Positions 55,557 through 64,000 of a stretch of 64,000 nucleotides of DNA are shown here, one piece after another. Below the pieces are notes generated by a model that ran no database searches, was not told where the DNA came from, and saw nothing but the letters and a program-made list of their open reading frames with translations. This stretch comes from Herbidospora sakaeratensis (GTDB lineage: Bacteria; Actinomycetota; Actinomycetes; Streptosporangiales; Streptosporangiaceae): the NCBI RefSeq assembly GCF_001570525.1, contig NZ_BBXC01000007.1, forward strand, positions 857,364 to 921,363, given 5' to 3'. Position numbers and translations under genes: made by a program. The stretch's first letter is position 1; every line of letters begins with the position of its first letter.

Positions 55557-57281
55557 TTATTCGAGGGGGTTTTCACTGGTGGGGCGGACTCCGGACCACG
55601 CCGCCCAGAGGGAGGCGTACCGGCCGCCGGAGGAGCGCAGCTCGTCGTGCGGGCCGCTCTCCACGATTCGGCCGCCGTCCATGACGACGACCCGGTCGGT
55701 CGCCGCCGCCTGGGTGAGGCGGTGGGCGACGATGAGGGCCGTGCGGCCCTCGACGGTGGTCTCGATGGCCTTCTCCAGCACCCGCGCCCCGGCGCTGCCC
55801 GCCTCGGCGGTCGCCTCGTCGAGCACGGCCACGGGCGGGTCGGCCAGGATCAGCCGGGCCAGCGCGAGCTGCTGGATCTGGGTCGCGGTGAGGCGGTGGC
55901 CGCCCTCGCCGACGACGGTGGCCAGGCCCTCGGGCAGGGTCTCGGCCCAGGTGAGCGCGTCGACCCGGGTCAGCGCCTCGCGCAGGTCGGCGTCGGTGGC
56001 GTCGGGGCGGGCCAGCCGCAGGTCGTCGGCCAGCGGGCCGGCGAAGACGTGCACGTCCTGGGTGACCATGCCGACCTCGCCGGGCACGGCGATCGTCCCG
56101 TTCGACGGCCGGTGGATGCCGGCGATCAGCTTCGCCAGCGTCGTCTTCCCGGCGCCGCTCGCGCCGACCAGGGCGACCCGCTCGCCCGCGCCGATCGTCA
56201 GGTCGACGTCGTGGAGCACGGGCCGGCCCTCGTCGTAGGCGTGGCCGAGCCCGGAGACCTCGATCCGCGGGGCCGCCGGCCGGTCGAGGGCGGCCGGTTC
56301 GGGCAGGTCGACGACGCCGACCAGGCGGGCCATCGCGGCGCCCGCCGACTGGGCGTCGTCGATCAGCACCAGGGCGGTGTTCACCGGGGCGAACAGGGAG
56401 TGGAAGTAGAGGGCGGCGGCGGTGGCCGTGCCGATCGAGGCGGCGCCCGAACGCACCATGAAGAACCCGGCGACCAGCACGGCGGCCAAGCCCGCGTATT
56501 CGGCGATGTGAAGGCGGCTGTAGAAGCGCAGCACCAGGTTGACGCCGCGCATGGTCAGGTCGACGGCCGTGGTCGAGCGTTCGGCGACCCTGGCGGTGTG
56601 GCCGGCCTCCAGCCGGAACGCCCGCACGGTCGTCGCGCCGCCGATGGTGTCGAGGAGCTGCTGCTGCTGGGCGCCCCCGGCCACCCGCTGGCGGGCGTAG
56701 AGGGGACCGGCGTGGCGGACGTACCAGCGCGCGGTGTGCCACTGGACCGGCACCGAGACCAGCGCGGCCAGCAGGAACCGCCAGTCGAGGATCGCCAGCG
56801 CGCCCAGGGTCAGCACGATCGCCAGGCCCGAGCGGGCCATCTCGGGCAGCGCGACCCGGACGGCCTCGGCGATCAGCGAGACGTCGCCGGTCACCCGGGC
56901 GGTCAGGTCGCCCGACCCGGCCCGTTCCACCTGTTCGAGCGGCAGCCGCATCGCCCGGTCGACGAACCGCTCGCGCAGCCGGGCCAGCACGGTCTCGCCG
57001 AGACGCGACACCAGCGCCAGCCCGAGGGTCATCGCGCCGCCCTGGGTGACCGCGACCACGACCAGCGCCAGCACCGGCGCGGTGATCGCGGCGGCGGGCT
57101 CCCCGGCGTCGACCAGGTCGACGATGGAGCCGAGCAGCGGCTGGGTGAGCAGCCCGATCGAGGTGGCCACGACCATCACGGCGAACCCGCCGAGGGCCAG
57201 CGCGCGATGGGGGCGGACCAGGTCGAACAGCACCGCGCGGGTGCGCGCCGCCGTGGCGACGGGGAGCAGTTCGCGGCTCAC
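55557..57281 (-). CDS. ABC exporter half-transporter, intact Walker A, degenerate signature
   Basis: A 574-residue type IV ABC half-transporter: six membrane segments (residues ~15-300) and a C-terminal ATPase domain. Walker A is canonical (LVGASGAGKTT, ~375) and Walker B reads VAVLDEATAE with the catalytic Glu. The signature motif is LTATQIQQLALARL instead of LSGGQ. It pairs with the next gene upstream, whose ATPase has the opposite defects. Start GTG 57281 overlaps the upstream stop (GTGA). Its place in an iron-box operon ending with the siderophore-binding protein suggests siderophore export, or uptake as in IrtAB. Confidence 0.9.
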   Translation of the reverse strand: MSRELLPVATAARTRAVLFDLVRPHRALALGGFAVMVVATSIGLLTQPLLGSIVDLVDAGEPAAAITAPVLALVVVAVTQGGAMTLGLALVSRLGETVLARLRERFVDRAMRLPLEQVERAGSGDLTARVTGDVSLIAEAVRVALPEMARSGLAIVLTLGALAILDWRFLLAALVSVPVQWHTARWYVRHAGPLYARQRVAGGAQQQQLLDTIGGATTVRAFRLEAGHTARVAERSTTAVDLTMRGVNLVLRFYSRLHIAEYAGLAAVLVAGFFMVRSGAASIGTATAAALYFHSLFAPVNTALVLIDDAQSAGAAMARLVGVVDLPEPAALDRPAAPRIEVSGLGHAYDEGRPVLHDVDLTIGAGERVALVGASGAGKTTLAKLIAGIHRPSNGTIAVPGEVGMVTQDVHVFAGPLADDLRLARPDATDADLREALTRVDALTWAETLPEGLATVVGEGGHRLTATQIQQLALARLILADPPVAVLDEATAEAGSAGARVLEKAIETTVEGRTALIVAHRLTQAAATDRVVVMDGGRIVESGPHDELRSSGGRYASLWAAWSGVRPTSENPLE

Positions 57282-58933
57282 GCGAGCACCGCCGTCCGGT
57301 AGGTCGCGTTGCGGGTCACCAGGTCGGCGTGCGGGGCGGCGTCGGTGATGCGGCCGCCGTCGAGCAGCACCACCCGGTCGGCCACCGCGAGCAGCGCGGG
57401 GGAGGTGGTCACCAGGATCGTGGTGCGGTCGCGCCGGACGTCGCGCAACCGGGAGGCGATGCGCGCCTCGGTCACCGCGTCGACCGCGGTGGTGGGGTCG
57501 TGGACGACCAGGACCGCGCGGTCGGCCGCCAGCGCCCTGGCCAGGGCGACCCGCTGCCGCTGACCGCCCGAGAGCGACTGGCCGCGTTCGCCGACGTGCC
57601 CGTCGAGCCCGCCGGGCAGTTCGTCGGCCACCTCGTCGGCGCCGGCCGCGGCCATGGCCTCGGGACGGTCGCCGCCGACGTTCTCGCGCAGGGTGCCCTC
57701 GAACAGGTCGGCGTCGTGGTCGGCGACCAGCACCACCGCGCGCAGCGCGGCCGGGTCGAGGTCGGCCAGCGCCACCCCGTCGAGCTCCACGGTCCCGGAC
57801 GCCGGGTCGGCGGTCCGGCCCAGGCAGCGCAGCAGGCTGACCGCGTCGGCCGGGTCGACGGCCGCGACTCCGAGCACCTCGCCGGGGGCCACCTCCAGGT
57901 CGACGCCCTTCAGGGTGTCGTGGGAGACGGCGCGGAGGCGGAGCGAGCCGCGTACCGGAAAGGGAAGTTCAGAGGTGCCGGCGGCGATGGCGTGGGGCGC
58001 GGCGAGCACCTCCGCGATCCGGGCCGCCGAGGCCCGGCCCATCGCGAACTGGGCGTTCACCCAGGCGAAGACCTCCAGCGGGCCGATCAGGAACAGTGCG
58101 AGGCCGACGGCCGAGACGAGTTCGCCGAGCGTGATCGCGCCCGAGGCGGCCAGCCGGCCGCCGACCAGCGCCACGACGGCGATGAAGACGCCGGTGAGCG
58201 CGACGACCAGGCCCGTCTGCAGGGCCTCGGCGCGGGCCGCGCGCAGCGTCGCGGCGAGGGAGTCGCCGCTGGTCACCCGGTAGCGGGCGACGGCGGCGGT
58301 CTCGGCGCCGATGCCCTTCAGCACCCGCAGCCCCTTGATCAGGTCGGCCGCGACGCCGGACGCGTGCGCGGCGCGGTCCTGCTGGTCTTCGCTCGCCTTC
58401 TCCAGCGGCTTGCTCAGCAGGTGGCCGAGGAACAGCAGCAGGGGAGTGCCGGCCAGCACGACCAGGCCGAGCGGCACCGAGATGCGCAGCAGGACGATCG
58501 CCGCGACGACGATGCCCGTCAGCGCCGAGAAGGCCAGCATCACCGACATGTTGACCGCGCCGACACGCTTGGCGTCCTCGGTCGCGGTGTTGGTCAGCGC
58601 GCCGGGCAGCCGTCCCTCCTCCGCGCCGCCGCGCGCGTCGAGCACCCGCGCCACGAGCTCCATGCGCAGCGTGTGACCGGCCCGCTCGGCGGCCCGTTCA
58701 CCGGCGCGCGCGCCGAAGCGGTAGGAGAACGACAACACGACGTACACGACGGCCAGCACGACGAGCCACCGGGCCAGCGCGGGCAGGTCGCCCGCCGCCA
58801 CCCCCTGGTCGATGACCACGCCGATCAGCACCGGCACCATGACCTCACCGGCCTGGTGGGCGGCGCCCAGCACGGCGCCGGTGACGACGTCGCGGCGCTG
58901 CCCCGAGATCGCCCGCCACAGGACAGCCCTCAC
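57278..58933 (-). CDS. ABC exporter half-transporter, no Walker A, intact signature
   Basis: A 551-residue ABC half-transporter with six membrane segments and a C-terminal ATPase-like domain. The Walker A position reads GVAAVDPADAVSLLR, lacking the GxxGxGK[ST] loop altogether. Walker B is VLVVHDPTTAVD, so the Mg-binding Asp and catalytic Glu are His and Asp. The signature motif [15 protein letters not shown] is perfect. It can only contribute the signature half of one ATP site, formed with the partner encoded downstream. GTG 58933 follows GGAGG by seven bases. It is the first gene after the iron box at 58965. Confidence 0.9.
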   Translation of the reverse strand: MRAVLWRAISGQRRDVVTGAVLGAAHQAGEVMVPVLIGVVIDQGVAAGDLPALARWLVVLAVVYVVLSFSYRFGARAGERAAERAGHTLRMELVARVLDARGGAEEGRLPGALTNTATEDAKRVGAVNMSVMLAFSALTGIVVAAIVLLRISVPLGLVVLAGTPLLLFLGHLLSKPLEKASEDQQDRAAHASGVAADLIKGLRVLKGIGAETAAVARYRVTSGDSLAATLRAARAEALQTGLVVALTGVFIAVVALVGGRLAASGAITLGELVSAVGLALFLIGPLEVFAWVNAQFAMGRASAARIAEVLAAPHAIAAGTSELPFPVRGSLRLRAVSHDTLKGVDLEVAPGEVLGVAAVDPADAVSLLRCLGRTADPASGTVELDGVALADLDPAALRAVVLVADHDADLFEGTLRENVGGDRPEAMAAAGADEVADELPGGLDGHVGERGQSLSGGQRQRVALARALAADRAVLVVHDPTTAVDAVTEARIASRLRDVRRDRTTILVTTSPALLAVADRVVLLDGGRITDAAPHADLVTRNATYRTAVLA

Positions 58934-58964
58934 CCGTCACCCTCCGCCTCGCCCTTGGTCAAAC

Positions 58965-58983
58965 TTAGGTAAGGCTACACTAA
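58965..58983. promoter_or_regulatory. Iron box upstream of the exporter/binding-protein operon
   Basis: TTAGGTAAGGCTACACTAA matches 16 of 19 positions of the consensus. It is 32 bases from the GTG of the first exporter gene and also close to the 3' end of the vWA-fusion gene, which is transcribed in the same direction. Confidence 0.82.
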
Positions 58984-59002
58984 CCCAGTGGCGCGGGCCA
59001 GT

Positions 59003-60733
59003 TCAGAAGTTCGAGATCACCGATGTGAAGACCCGCTGGATGTGCGCCTCGTCGCCGGATTCGTAGGCGACGCCGTCGGTCGCCTCGGCCATCCGCGTCA
59101 GCACCTCCTGGTCGGCGGCGCCCCCGTAGCCGATGGTGAACAGGCGGACCGGTTCGTCGGACGTCGTCTCCTTGACGCGGGTGATGAGATTGTCGAGGGT
59201 CAGGCCGTCGTCCTCGTTCGCGCCGTCGGTGAGCAGCACGACCGCGTTGATCGACCCCGGTTCGGCCTCGGCGGCCATCGCGCCGAGCGCGGCCGCCGCC
59301 GTGTCGTAGAGGCCGGTGCCGCCGCCCGGCGTGAGGCCGTCGATGAGGCCGCGCAGTTTGTCCCTGTTGTCCTTCATCGGCTCGGTCGTCAGCAGCTCCA
59401 GGTGGTCCCTCTCCCCGTCGAGGTGGGTGGAGAAGATCCACAGGCCGACGCGGTCGGCGTCGGTGAACTGGCCGAGCGAGGCGTTCGCCGCCCGTTTGGC
59501 CAGGGTCAGCGCGCTCTCGCCGAAGAGCTCGACCGAGCTCTCCATCGAGCCCGACACGTCGAGCACCAGCAGCACGTTGGCCGGTTTCCGCAGCTCCCGC
59601 CACGAGGTCAGGACCGCGTCGAGCACGTGCGCCGACGGCGGCCGCAGCAGGCCGGGCAGCGGTGCGGCGTCCTGCTGCAGCGGCCCCGTGGCGCCGTCGT
59701 GGGAGCGGTAGCCGTACAGCATGAAGCGCTCCTGCACCCGCGGACTGTGCAGATGCCGCAGGAAGGCGGCGGCGACCGTGCGCTTCGGCGCGTCCATCCA
59801 GGCCAGTTCGATGTACGGGTGGTCGGAGACCGTCGTCCCCTCTTCAGGGCTGATCGCGACCAGCGGCACCTTCGGCGGCAGATGGTCGCCGAGCGTCGCC
59901 GGATCGCCCGACGGATTGCCCCGGTTGTAGTCGGTGACGAACTTCTCCTCCAGCGTCACCGCGGAGATGTAGCCGAGGGCCGAGCCCCTGTCGTCGGCCT
60001 TCTGCATGTTCTCCAGGAACGCGATCGCGGTCTCGCCGTAGTGCACGATCGACTGCTCGATGGCCCGCACGAACTCCCGGTTCTCCTTCTTCTGTACGTC
60101 GCCCGTCGTGAGATCCCCGGTCGTGCCGGTGGCGGCGAAGAAGGCGGCGACGGTCGCGTTCAGCCCGGAGGTCGAGAAGTTCGGATTGGTCTTGCCGAGC
60201 CGGAACGGCCCCCATTCGGGATGCCCGTGCGCCCCCCAGCCGCGGGGGTCACGGGCGAGCGCCGCCAGATCCCGCCACCCGATCGGCTCCCCGGGCCACC
60301 CCAGCGCCTCGGCCATCGGCTTCGGCATCGCGATCGTCAGCGGCGAGGTGACGATCGGCACGGGTGGCGCCGTGGCAGCGACGCCACCCGTGTCCTTCGC
60401 GCGGTGCTCCAGCAACGTGAGCCACACCGACGCGGTCGGCGCCCACACGTCGGGCCGCGGACCGTCGAGGTCGACGTCCCAGCCGCGCGCGAGCGCCTCC
60501 ATTCCGGTCCCTGAGTTGACCTCGTCGACGACCACCCGCCCGCAGGCGCGGGCGCCGAACCCGGCGGCCGCCTCCCGTAACAGCTCGACCTTGTCCTGCG
60601 AGGAGGCGACGCGGATCTCGGTGAGCCCCTGCGGGCAACCCGGCGCGCTGTCGGGCCGGTTGACCCACCACAATCCGGCCACCAGCGCCGCCGACACCAC
60701 GACGGCCACCCCGAACGCCGCCGGCCGCTTCAC
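59003..60733 (-). CDS. Extracellular solute-binding protein fused to a vWA domain
   Basis: A 576-residue exported protein. A signal anchor (residues ~7-25) is followed by a periplasmic-binding-protein-like part: TEIRVASSQDKVELLREAA, SPLTIAMPKPMAEALG, and NSGTGMEALA, resembling type II solute-binding proteins. The C-terminal ~200 residues are a vWA domain with a full metal site (LDVSGSMESS, GGGTGLYD, LLTDGANEDDG). The pairing suggests surface ligand binding coupled to metal-dependent protein contacts. No ABC permease is adjacent. It starts at GTG 60733 and lies 82 bases downstream of a small lipoprotein gene. Confidence 0.85.
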   Translation of the reverse strand: MKRPAAFGVAVVVSAALVAGLWWVNRPDSAPGCPQGLTEIRVASSQDKVELLREAAAGFGARACGRVVVDEVNSGTGMEALARGWDVDLDGPRPDVWAPTASVWLTLLEHRAKDTGGVAATAPPVPIVTSPLTIAMPKPMAEALGWPGEPIGWRDLAALARDPRGWGAHGHPEWGPFRLGKTNPNFSTSGLNATVAAFFAATGTTGDLTTGDVQKKENREFVRAIEQSIVHYGETAIAFLENMQKADDRGSALGYISAVTLEEKFVTDYNRGNPSGDPATLGDHLPPKVPLVAISPEEGTTVSDHPYIELAWMDAPKRTVAAAFLRHLHSPRVQERFMLYGYRSHDGATGPLQQDAAPLPGLLRPPSAHVLDAVLTSWRELRKPANVLLVLDVSGSMESSVELFGESALTLAKRAANASLGQFTDADRVGLWIFSTHLDGERDHLELLTTEPMKDNRDKLRGLIDGLTPGGGTGLYDTAAAALGAMAAEAEPGSINAVVLLTDGANEDDGLTLDNLITRVKETTSDEPVRLFTIGYGGAADQEVLTRMAEATDGVAYESGDEAHIQRVFTSVISNF

Positions 60734-60815
60734 GTCCTGCCTGCTTCGCGGAGTGCGGGTCCGTGCTCATGCGCCGACCGGGTTGTGTGGGGATCGCGCG
60801 CGTTTTTCGGCCGCC

Positions 60816-61226
60816 TCATGTCCCGCACACCTCGTTGAGCGCCTTCCCCTGCTGCCGGAGCGCCGCCTCCAGCTTGTCGACGTTCTCCTGGCGCTGCCGG
60901 TCGGACTCGACCTTCGCGAGGTACTGCTCGGCGATGGTGTCGCCGGTGGTGGTCACCTGCGTGGGCCGGAACCCGGCCATCGTCTTCTCGAGCGCGGTGA
61001 GCGCGTTCTTGACGCCCTCGTCGGCGGCCCCGGCGGCGGTGGTGCGTAACCGGTCGCCGGTCGCCTCGGTCATCAGGCGCACCACCTCCTCGGGGGCCAC
61101 GTCGGTGATGCTCAGCGCGTAGGCGACGAGCTTGCGGCCGTCGCCGCACGCCTTCGTGTCGGCCTCGCTCAGCCCGCCGCATCCCGCGAGCAGCAGCACG
61201 GACCCGGCGATCAGCAGCCGCCGCAT
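60816..61226 (-). CDS. Small lipoprotein of unknown function
   Basis: A 136-residue protein with a lipoprotein signal (lipobox LLAGC, Cys near residue 16). The mature part is helical with two more Cys (TKACGDG and the final EVCGT) that could form a disulfide. Its C-terminal half is heptad-like (VESDRQRQENVDKLEAALRQ). The start shares one base with the stop of the MHS transporter gene, so it is co-translated. I recognise no family. Confidence 0.7.
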   Translation of the reverse strand: MRRLLIAGSVLLLAGCGGLSEADTKACGDGRKLVAYALSITDVAPEEVVRLMTEATGDRLRTTAAGAADEGVKNALTALEKTMAGFRPTQVTTTGDTIAEQYLAKVESDRQRQENVDKLEAALRQQGKALNEVCGT

Positions 61227-62485
61227 CAGACCCGCACCTCCGCCTTGGCGGGCGCCGCGATCACGCCGGCGGCGGTGATCCCCAGCGCGACCAGCACGTA
61301 GAGCGAGATCGCCAGAGTGGTGCCGAACCGGTCGAGCAGCGCCAGCGCGATGATCGGCGCCAGCGCCCCGCCCAGCACCCCCGCCAGCTGGTAGCCCATC
61401 GACGCCCCGCTGTAGCGCAGCCGGGTGCTGAACAACTCGGCGATGAACGCGGCCTGCGGTCCGTACATGGCCGCATGGCAGGCCAGCGCCACCACCGTCG
61501 CGAACACGATGAGCGCGAACGACCCCGTGTCGAGCAGCGGGAAGAACACGAACGCCCACACCGCCGCGCCCGCCGCCCCCGCCAGGTAGACGGGCTTGCG
61601 GCCGACCCGGTCGGACAGCGCGCCGAACAACGGGATCAGGAACAACTGGCACGCCGACGCGATCAGCACCGCGTTCAGCCCCGTCTGCCGGTCGAGGTTC
61701 AGCGTGCCGGTGACGTAGGTGAGGATGTAGAGGGTGAACGTGTAGAACGCGACGTCGACCCCGATGCGCGCGGCGATGGCCGACAACAGGGCGCGCGGAT
61801 GCGTGGTGATCACGTCGATCAGCGGCATGCGGGCCTTGGCGGGCATCTCGGCGTACAGAGGCGACTCGGCGACCCGCACCCGGATCCAGAGCCCCACCCC
61901 CACGAGCACGCCCGACAGCAGGAACGGGATCCGCCACCCCCAGTCGAGGAACGCCTGCTCGGGCAGGGTCGCCGACAACACCCCGAGCGCCCCGGCCGCC
62001 AGCAGGTTCCCGGCCGGCACCCCGACCTGCGGCCAGCTGGCGTTGAAGCCCTTCCGGGCGGGGTCGCCGTGCTCCATCGTCATCACCACCGCGCCGCCCC
62101 ACTCGCCGCCGAGGCCGAGCCCCTGCAGGAAGCGCAACGTCACGAGCAGGACCGGCGCGGCCACGCCGATGGCGGCGTAGGTCGGCAGCAGCCCGATGAG
62201 GAACGTCGCGACCCCCATCAGCAGGAGCGTCGCGACCAGCACCCCCCGGCGCCCGACCCGGTCGCCGAAGTGGCCGAACACGATGCCGCCCAGCGGCCGG
62301 GCGACGAAGCCGACCGCGTAGGTCGTGAGGGCGAGCAGGGTGCCGGTGAGCGGCTCGAACGTCGGGAAGAAGACCTTGCCGAAGACGAGGGTGGCGGCGG
62401 TGCCGTAGAGGAAGAAGTCGTACCACTCCAGGGACGTGCCGATCAGGCTTGCGACGATCACCCGGCGGGACTGGGAGGTTGCCAT
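61226..62485 (-). CDS. MFS transporter, metabolite:H+ symporter (MHS) family
   Basis: A 419-residue 12-segment transporter of the MHS branch (ProP/ShiA/KgtP relatives). Landmarks are the first membrane segment SLEWYDFFLYGTAA, the loop 2-3 motif GHFGDRVGRRG, and RFLQGLGLGGEWGGAV. Such proteins take up small organic acids, osmolytes or aromatics by proton symport; the substrate here is unknown. It is divergent from a GntR regulator, which probably controls it through the palindrome at 62525. Confidence 0.9.
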   Translation of the reverse strand: MATSQSRRVIVASLIGTSLEWYDFFLYGTAATLVFGKVFFPTFEPLTGTLLALTTYAVGFVARPLGGIVFGHFGDRVGRRGVLVATLLLMGVATFLIGLLPTYAAIGVAAPVLLVTLRFLQGLGLGGEWGGAVVMTMEHGDPARKGFNASWPQVGVPAGNLLAAGALGVLSATLPEQAFLDWGWRIPFLLSGVLVGVGLWIRVRVAESPLYAEMPAKARMPLIDVITTHPRALLSAIAARIGVDVAFYTFTLYILTYVTGTLNLDRQTGLNAVLIASACQLFLIPLFGALSDRVGRKPVYLAGAAGAAVWAFVFFPLLDTGSFALIVFATVVALACHAAMYGPQAAFIAELFSTRLRYSGASMGYQLAGVLGGALAPIIALALLDRFGTTLAISLYVLVALGITAAGVIAAPAKAEVRV

Positions 62486-62524
62486 GACGCTCCTTCGTGG
62501 GGAGGTGGGCCATTTTCAACATAA

Positions 62525-62541
62525 GAATCGTTGAACAATTC
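62525..62541. promoter_or_regulatory. Candidate GntR operator
   Basis: GAATCGTTGAACAATTC is a 17-base palindrome with one mismatched pair besides the centre. It lies in the AT-richer stretch between the divergent MHS transporter and GntR genes, the expected place for autoregulation. Confidence 0.5.
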
Positions 62542-62576
62542 GACAAGGGGTTTGTTCTCATGTTTTGCTGGTTACC

Positions 62577-63248
62577 GTGCGTGAACAGACGACCGGGCCC
62601 CATCTCCTGCGAACCAGCACCGCCGAACTCGTCGCGGGCGTGCTCCGCGACCGCATCGCCCAAGCGGTCTACGCACCCGGCGAACGCCTCTCCGAAGAGG
62701 CCATCGGCGCCGAACTGGAGATCTCCCGCAACACCTTGCGCGAGGCGTTCCGCCTGCTCGGCCACGAGAGACTGCTCGTGCACAAGCTCAACCGGGGCGT
62801 GTTCGTCCGGGTCCTGTCGGCCTCTGACGTGAAAGACCTCTACCTGGTGCGCCGCGTCATCGAATGCGCGGCCGTGCGCAACTCGGCCGGGGGAGACGTC
62901 ACGGCCTGCCGGGAGGCGGTCGAAGACGGCGAACGGGCGGCTGCCGCCGATCAGTGGCGCGACGTGGGGACGGCGAACCTGCGCTTCCACCAGGCTCTGG
63001 TGGCGCTGCACGGGAGTTCACGGCTCGACGAGCTGATGGGGCAGCTGCTGGCCGAGCTGCGGCTCGTCTTTCACGTGATGGAGAACCCGGGGGCGTTTCA
63101 CGCGCCGTTCGTGGCCCGGAACCGGGTGCTGACGGGGTTGCTGGAGGAGGGGCGCGTGGGGGAGGCGGAGCGGTACCTGTCGCGGTATCTGGATGACGCG
63201 GAGGCTTTACTGCAGGCGGCGTTCAGCTCGGGATCCCAGCCCGGCTGA
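62577..63248 (+). CDS. GntR-family regulator (FadR/FCD subfamily)
   Basis: A 223-residue regulator if the GTG at 62577 is used; TTG at 62565 is an in-frame alternative and neither has a good ribosome site. Residues ~8-75 are a winged helix (ELVAGVLRDRIAQAVYAPGERLSEEAIG, given here as landmarks VLRDRIAQAV and PGERLSEEAIG, then NTLREAFRLL). The C-terminal part is an FCD ligand-binding domain (VRRVIECAAVRN, FHQALVALHGS, YLSRYLDDAE). It is probably the local regulator of the divergent MHS transporter; effector unknown. Confidence 0.85.
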   Translation: MREQTTGPHLLRTSTAELVAGVLRDRIAQAVYAPGERLSEEAIGAELEISRNTLREAFRLLGHERLLVHKLNRGVFVRVLSASDVKDLYLVRRVIECAAVRNSAGGDVTACREAVEDGERAAAADQWRDVGTANLRFHQALVALHGSSRLDELMGQLLAELRLVFHVMENPGAFHAPFVARNRVLTGLLEEGRVGEAERYLSRYLDDAEALLQAAFSSGSQPG

Positions 63249-63509
63249 CCTGGGCTGGGGCGGCTGTGTGATTCGGGGTCCGGATCTGATGTTCAGGACG
63301 ATCCGTTTCACGACCGGCCAGAGACCGACTTGAGCTGGGTCTGGGGCGGCGTCGCTCCGCATCACAACCGGAGTGCAACTTGAGATGGTGATCCGGCCAC
63401 GCCTGCGACTCCTGGCCGAACCAACAGCCGACAGGTGGCCACCTCGACCGGCGAGGTGCTGTTCTGCTGGCGATCGTGAAGGTTGGCCTGATCGGGGAGG
63501 CCGGGTATT

Positions 63510-64000
63510 TCAGCCGAGGATCGCCATTCCCGCCGGCGGAAGGGTGACTCGCACCAGCGCGCGGCCCTCGTGGTGGACGACCGAAGGCGGGGTCGCCTCC
63601 CCGTAGAGCACCGACAGGACCGAGCCCTCCGGATGGAACGGGCGGTGGATGGTGACCAGGGCCGTCATCGGGTTGAGGGTCGGGTTGAGGGCCACCAGGA
63701 CCTCGCGGTCGTGGAGGATGCGCGACCACGCCGTCAGTTCGCCCGTCGCCGGCAGCCGGAACGGGCCGCCCGTCGAGATCTCCCGCAGGTACATGCGCCC
63801 CCGCCGCAGCGCCAGCCCCACGCCGTCGGGGCGGTTGCGCACCGCCGCCAGTTCCCGGATCCTCCGGTACGCCGGATGCTCCGGATCGAAGAAGTGACAC
63901 CCCTGGGTGCCGAACGCCCCGAACGTCCCGCCGAACATCGACTCGCGGATGTAACGGTCGTCGCCCCCGGCCGGTGACGCGCCGTCGAAGGCCTGCTCAG
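63510..64000 (-). CDS. Alpha-amylase-family protein, C-terminal part (5' end outside window)
   Basis: The frame enters from the right edge and ends at TGA 63510-63512, leaving about 162 residues. DDRYIRESMFGGTFGAF followed by CHFFDPEHPAYRRI is typical of the end of the catalytic barrel in bacterial GH13 alpha-amylase-like proteins. A C-terminal beta-sandwich follows (GGPFRLPATGELTAWSRIL, HDREVLVALNP). The ATG at 63938 is internal. The catalytic residues lie beyond the window. The 261 bases between this stop and the GntR gene show no gene or clear structure. Confidence 0.75.
   Translation of the reverse strand, partial: EQAFDGASPAGGDDRYIRESMFGGTFGAFGTQGCHFFDPEHPAYRRIRELAAVRNRPDGVGLALRRGRMYLREISTGGPFRLPATGELTAWSRILHDREVLVALNPTLNPMTALVTIHRPFHPEGSVLSVLYGEATPPSVVHHEGRALVRVTLPPAGMAILG

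Noticed and set aside
62560-62832. ATG at 62560 with AAGGGG upstream as the GntR start
   Set aside because: It is out of frame with the winged-helix and FCD sequence; that frame closes at 62832 without a domain.

Overview
The window is high-GC actinobacterial DNA: C/G-rich third codon positions, frequent GTG starts, chains of ATGA-overlapping genes and actinobacterial-type iron boxes. A filamentous genus of the Streptosporangiales or a relative is a reasonable guess but cannot be proven here.

Layout. (1) 1-4227: the tail of an ebo-type operon (TatD-like hydrolase, EboE) runs by overlap into a copper-type trio: a CopC-like protein, a cupredoxin-like lipoprotein and a polytopic membrane protein. 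(2) 4232-8026: a DUF427 protein, a secreted SGNH hydrolase with a ricin-type lectin domain behind a LacI-type operator, an orphan LivF-like ATPase with damaged motifs, and an AraC regulator. (3) 7940-34757: a hydroxamate siderophore locus. An ornithine/lysine N-hydroxylase and a formyltransferase diverge from one iron box. A FecCD/FecCD/ATPase importer diverges from a 6657-residue, six-module NRPS at a second pair of iron boxes, and an MbtH protein and a terminator follow. Serine is predicted at positions 2 and 5 and N5-hydroxyornithine at position 3. Modules 1 and 3 carry embedded N-methyltransferases. There is no thioesterase; the protein ends in a short epimerase-like domain. (4) 34806-54411: about 20 kb of conflict-type genes: a caspase/HSP90-like ATPase/tandem-repeat protein with a small peptidase-associated partner, a five-gene WGR-DUF4132/MoxR/DUF5682/vWA/SWIM operon (the E. 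coli yeh-type set), and a STAND NTPase with 14 WD40 blades. (5) 54468-58983: more siderophore functions (binding lipoprotein and a heterodimeric ABC exporter) behind another iron box. (6) 59003-64000: a binding-protein/vWA fusion, a small lipoprotein, an MHS-family transporter, a GntR regulator and the C-terminal end of an alpha-amylase-family protein.

How it fits together. Under low iron, DmdR/IdeR-type derepression should turn on monomer hydroxylation and formylation, peptide assembly, export through the ABC pair, and re-uptake through the binding protein and FecCD importer. The 20 kb conflict block sits inside this locus and separates biosynthesis/import from export/capture. The two places with most room for new biology are the release and condensation chemistry of the NRPS and the caspase-HSP90-repeat system beside the MoxR-vWA operon.
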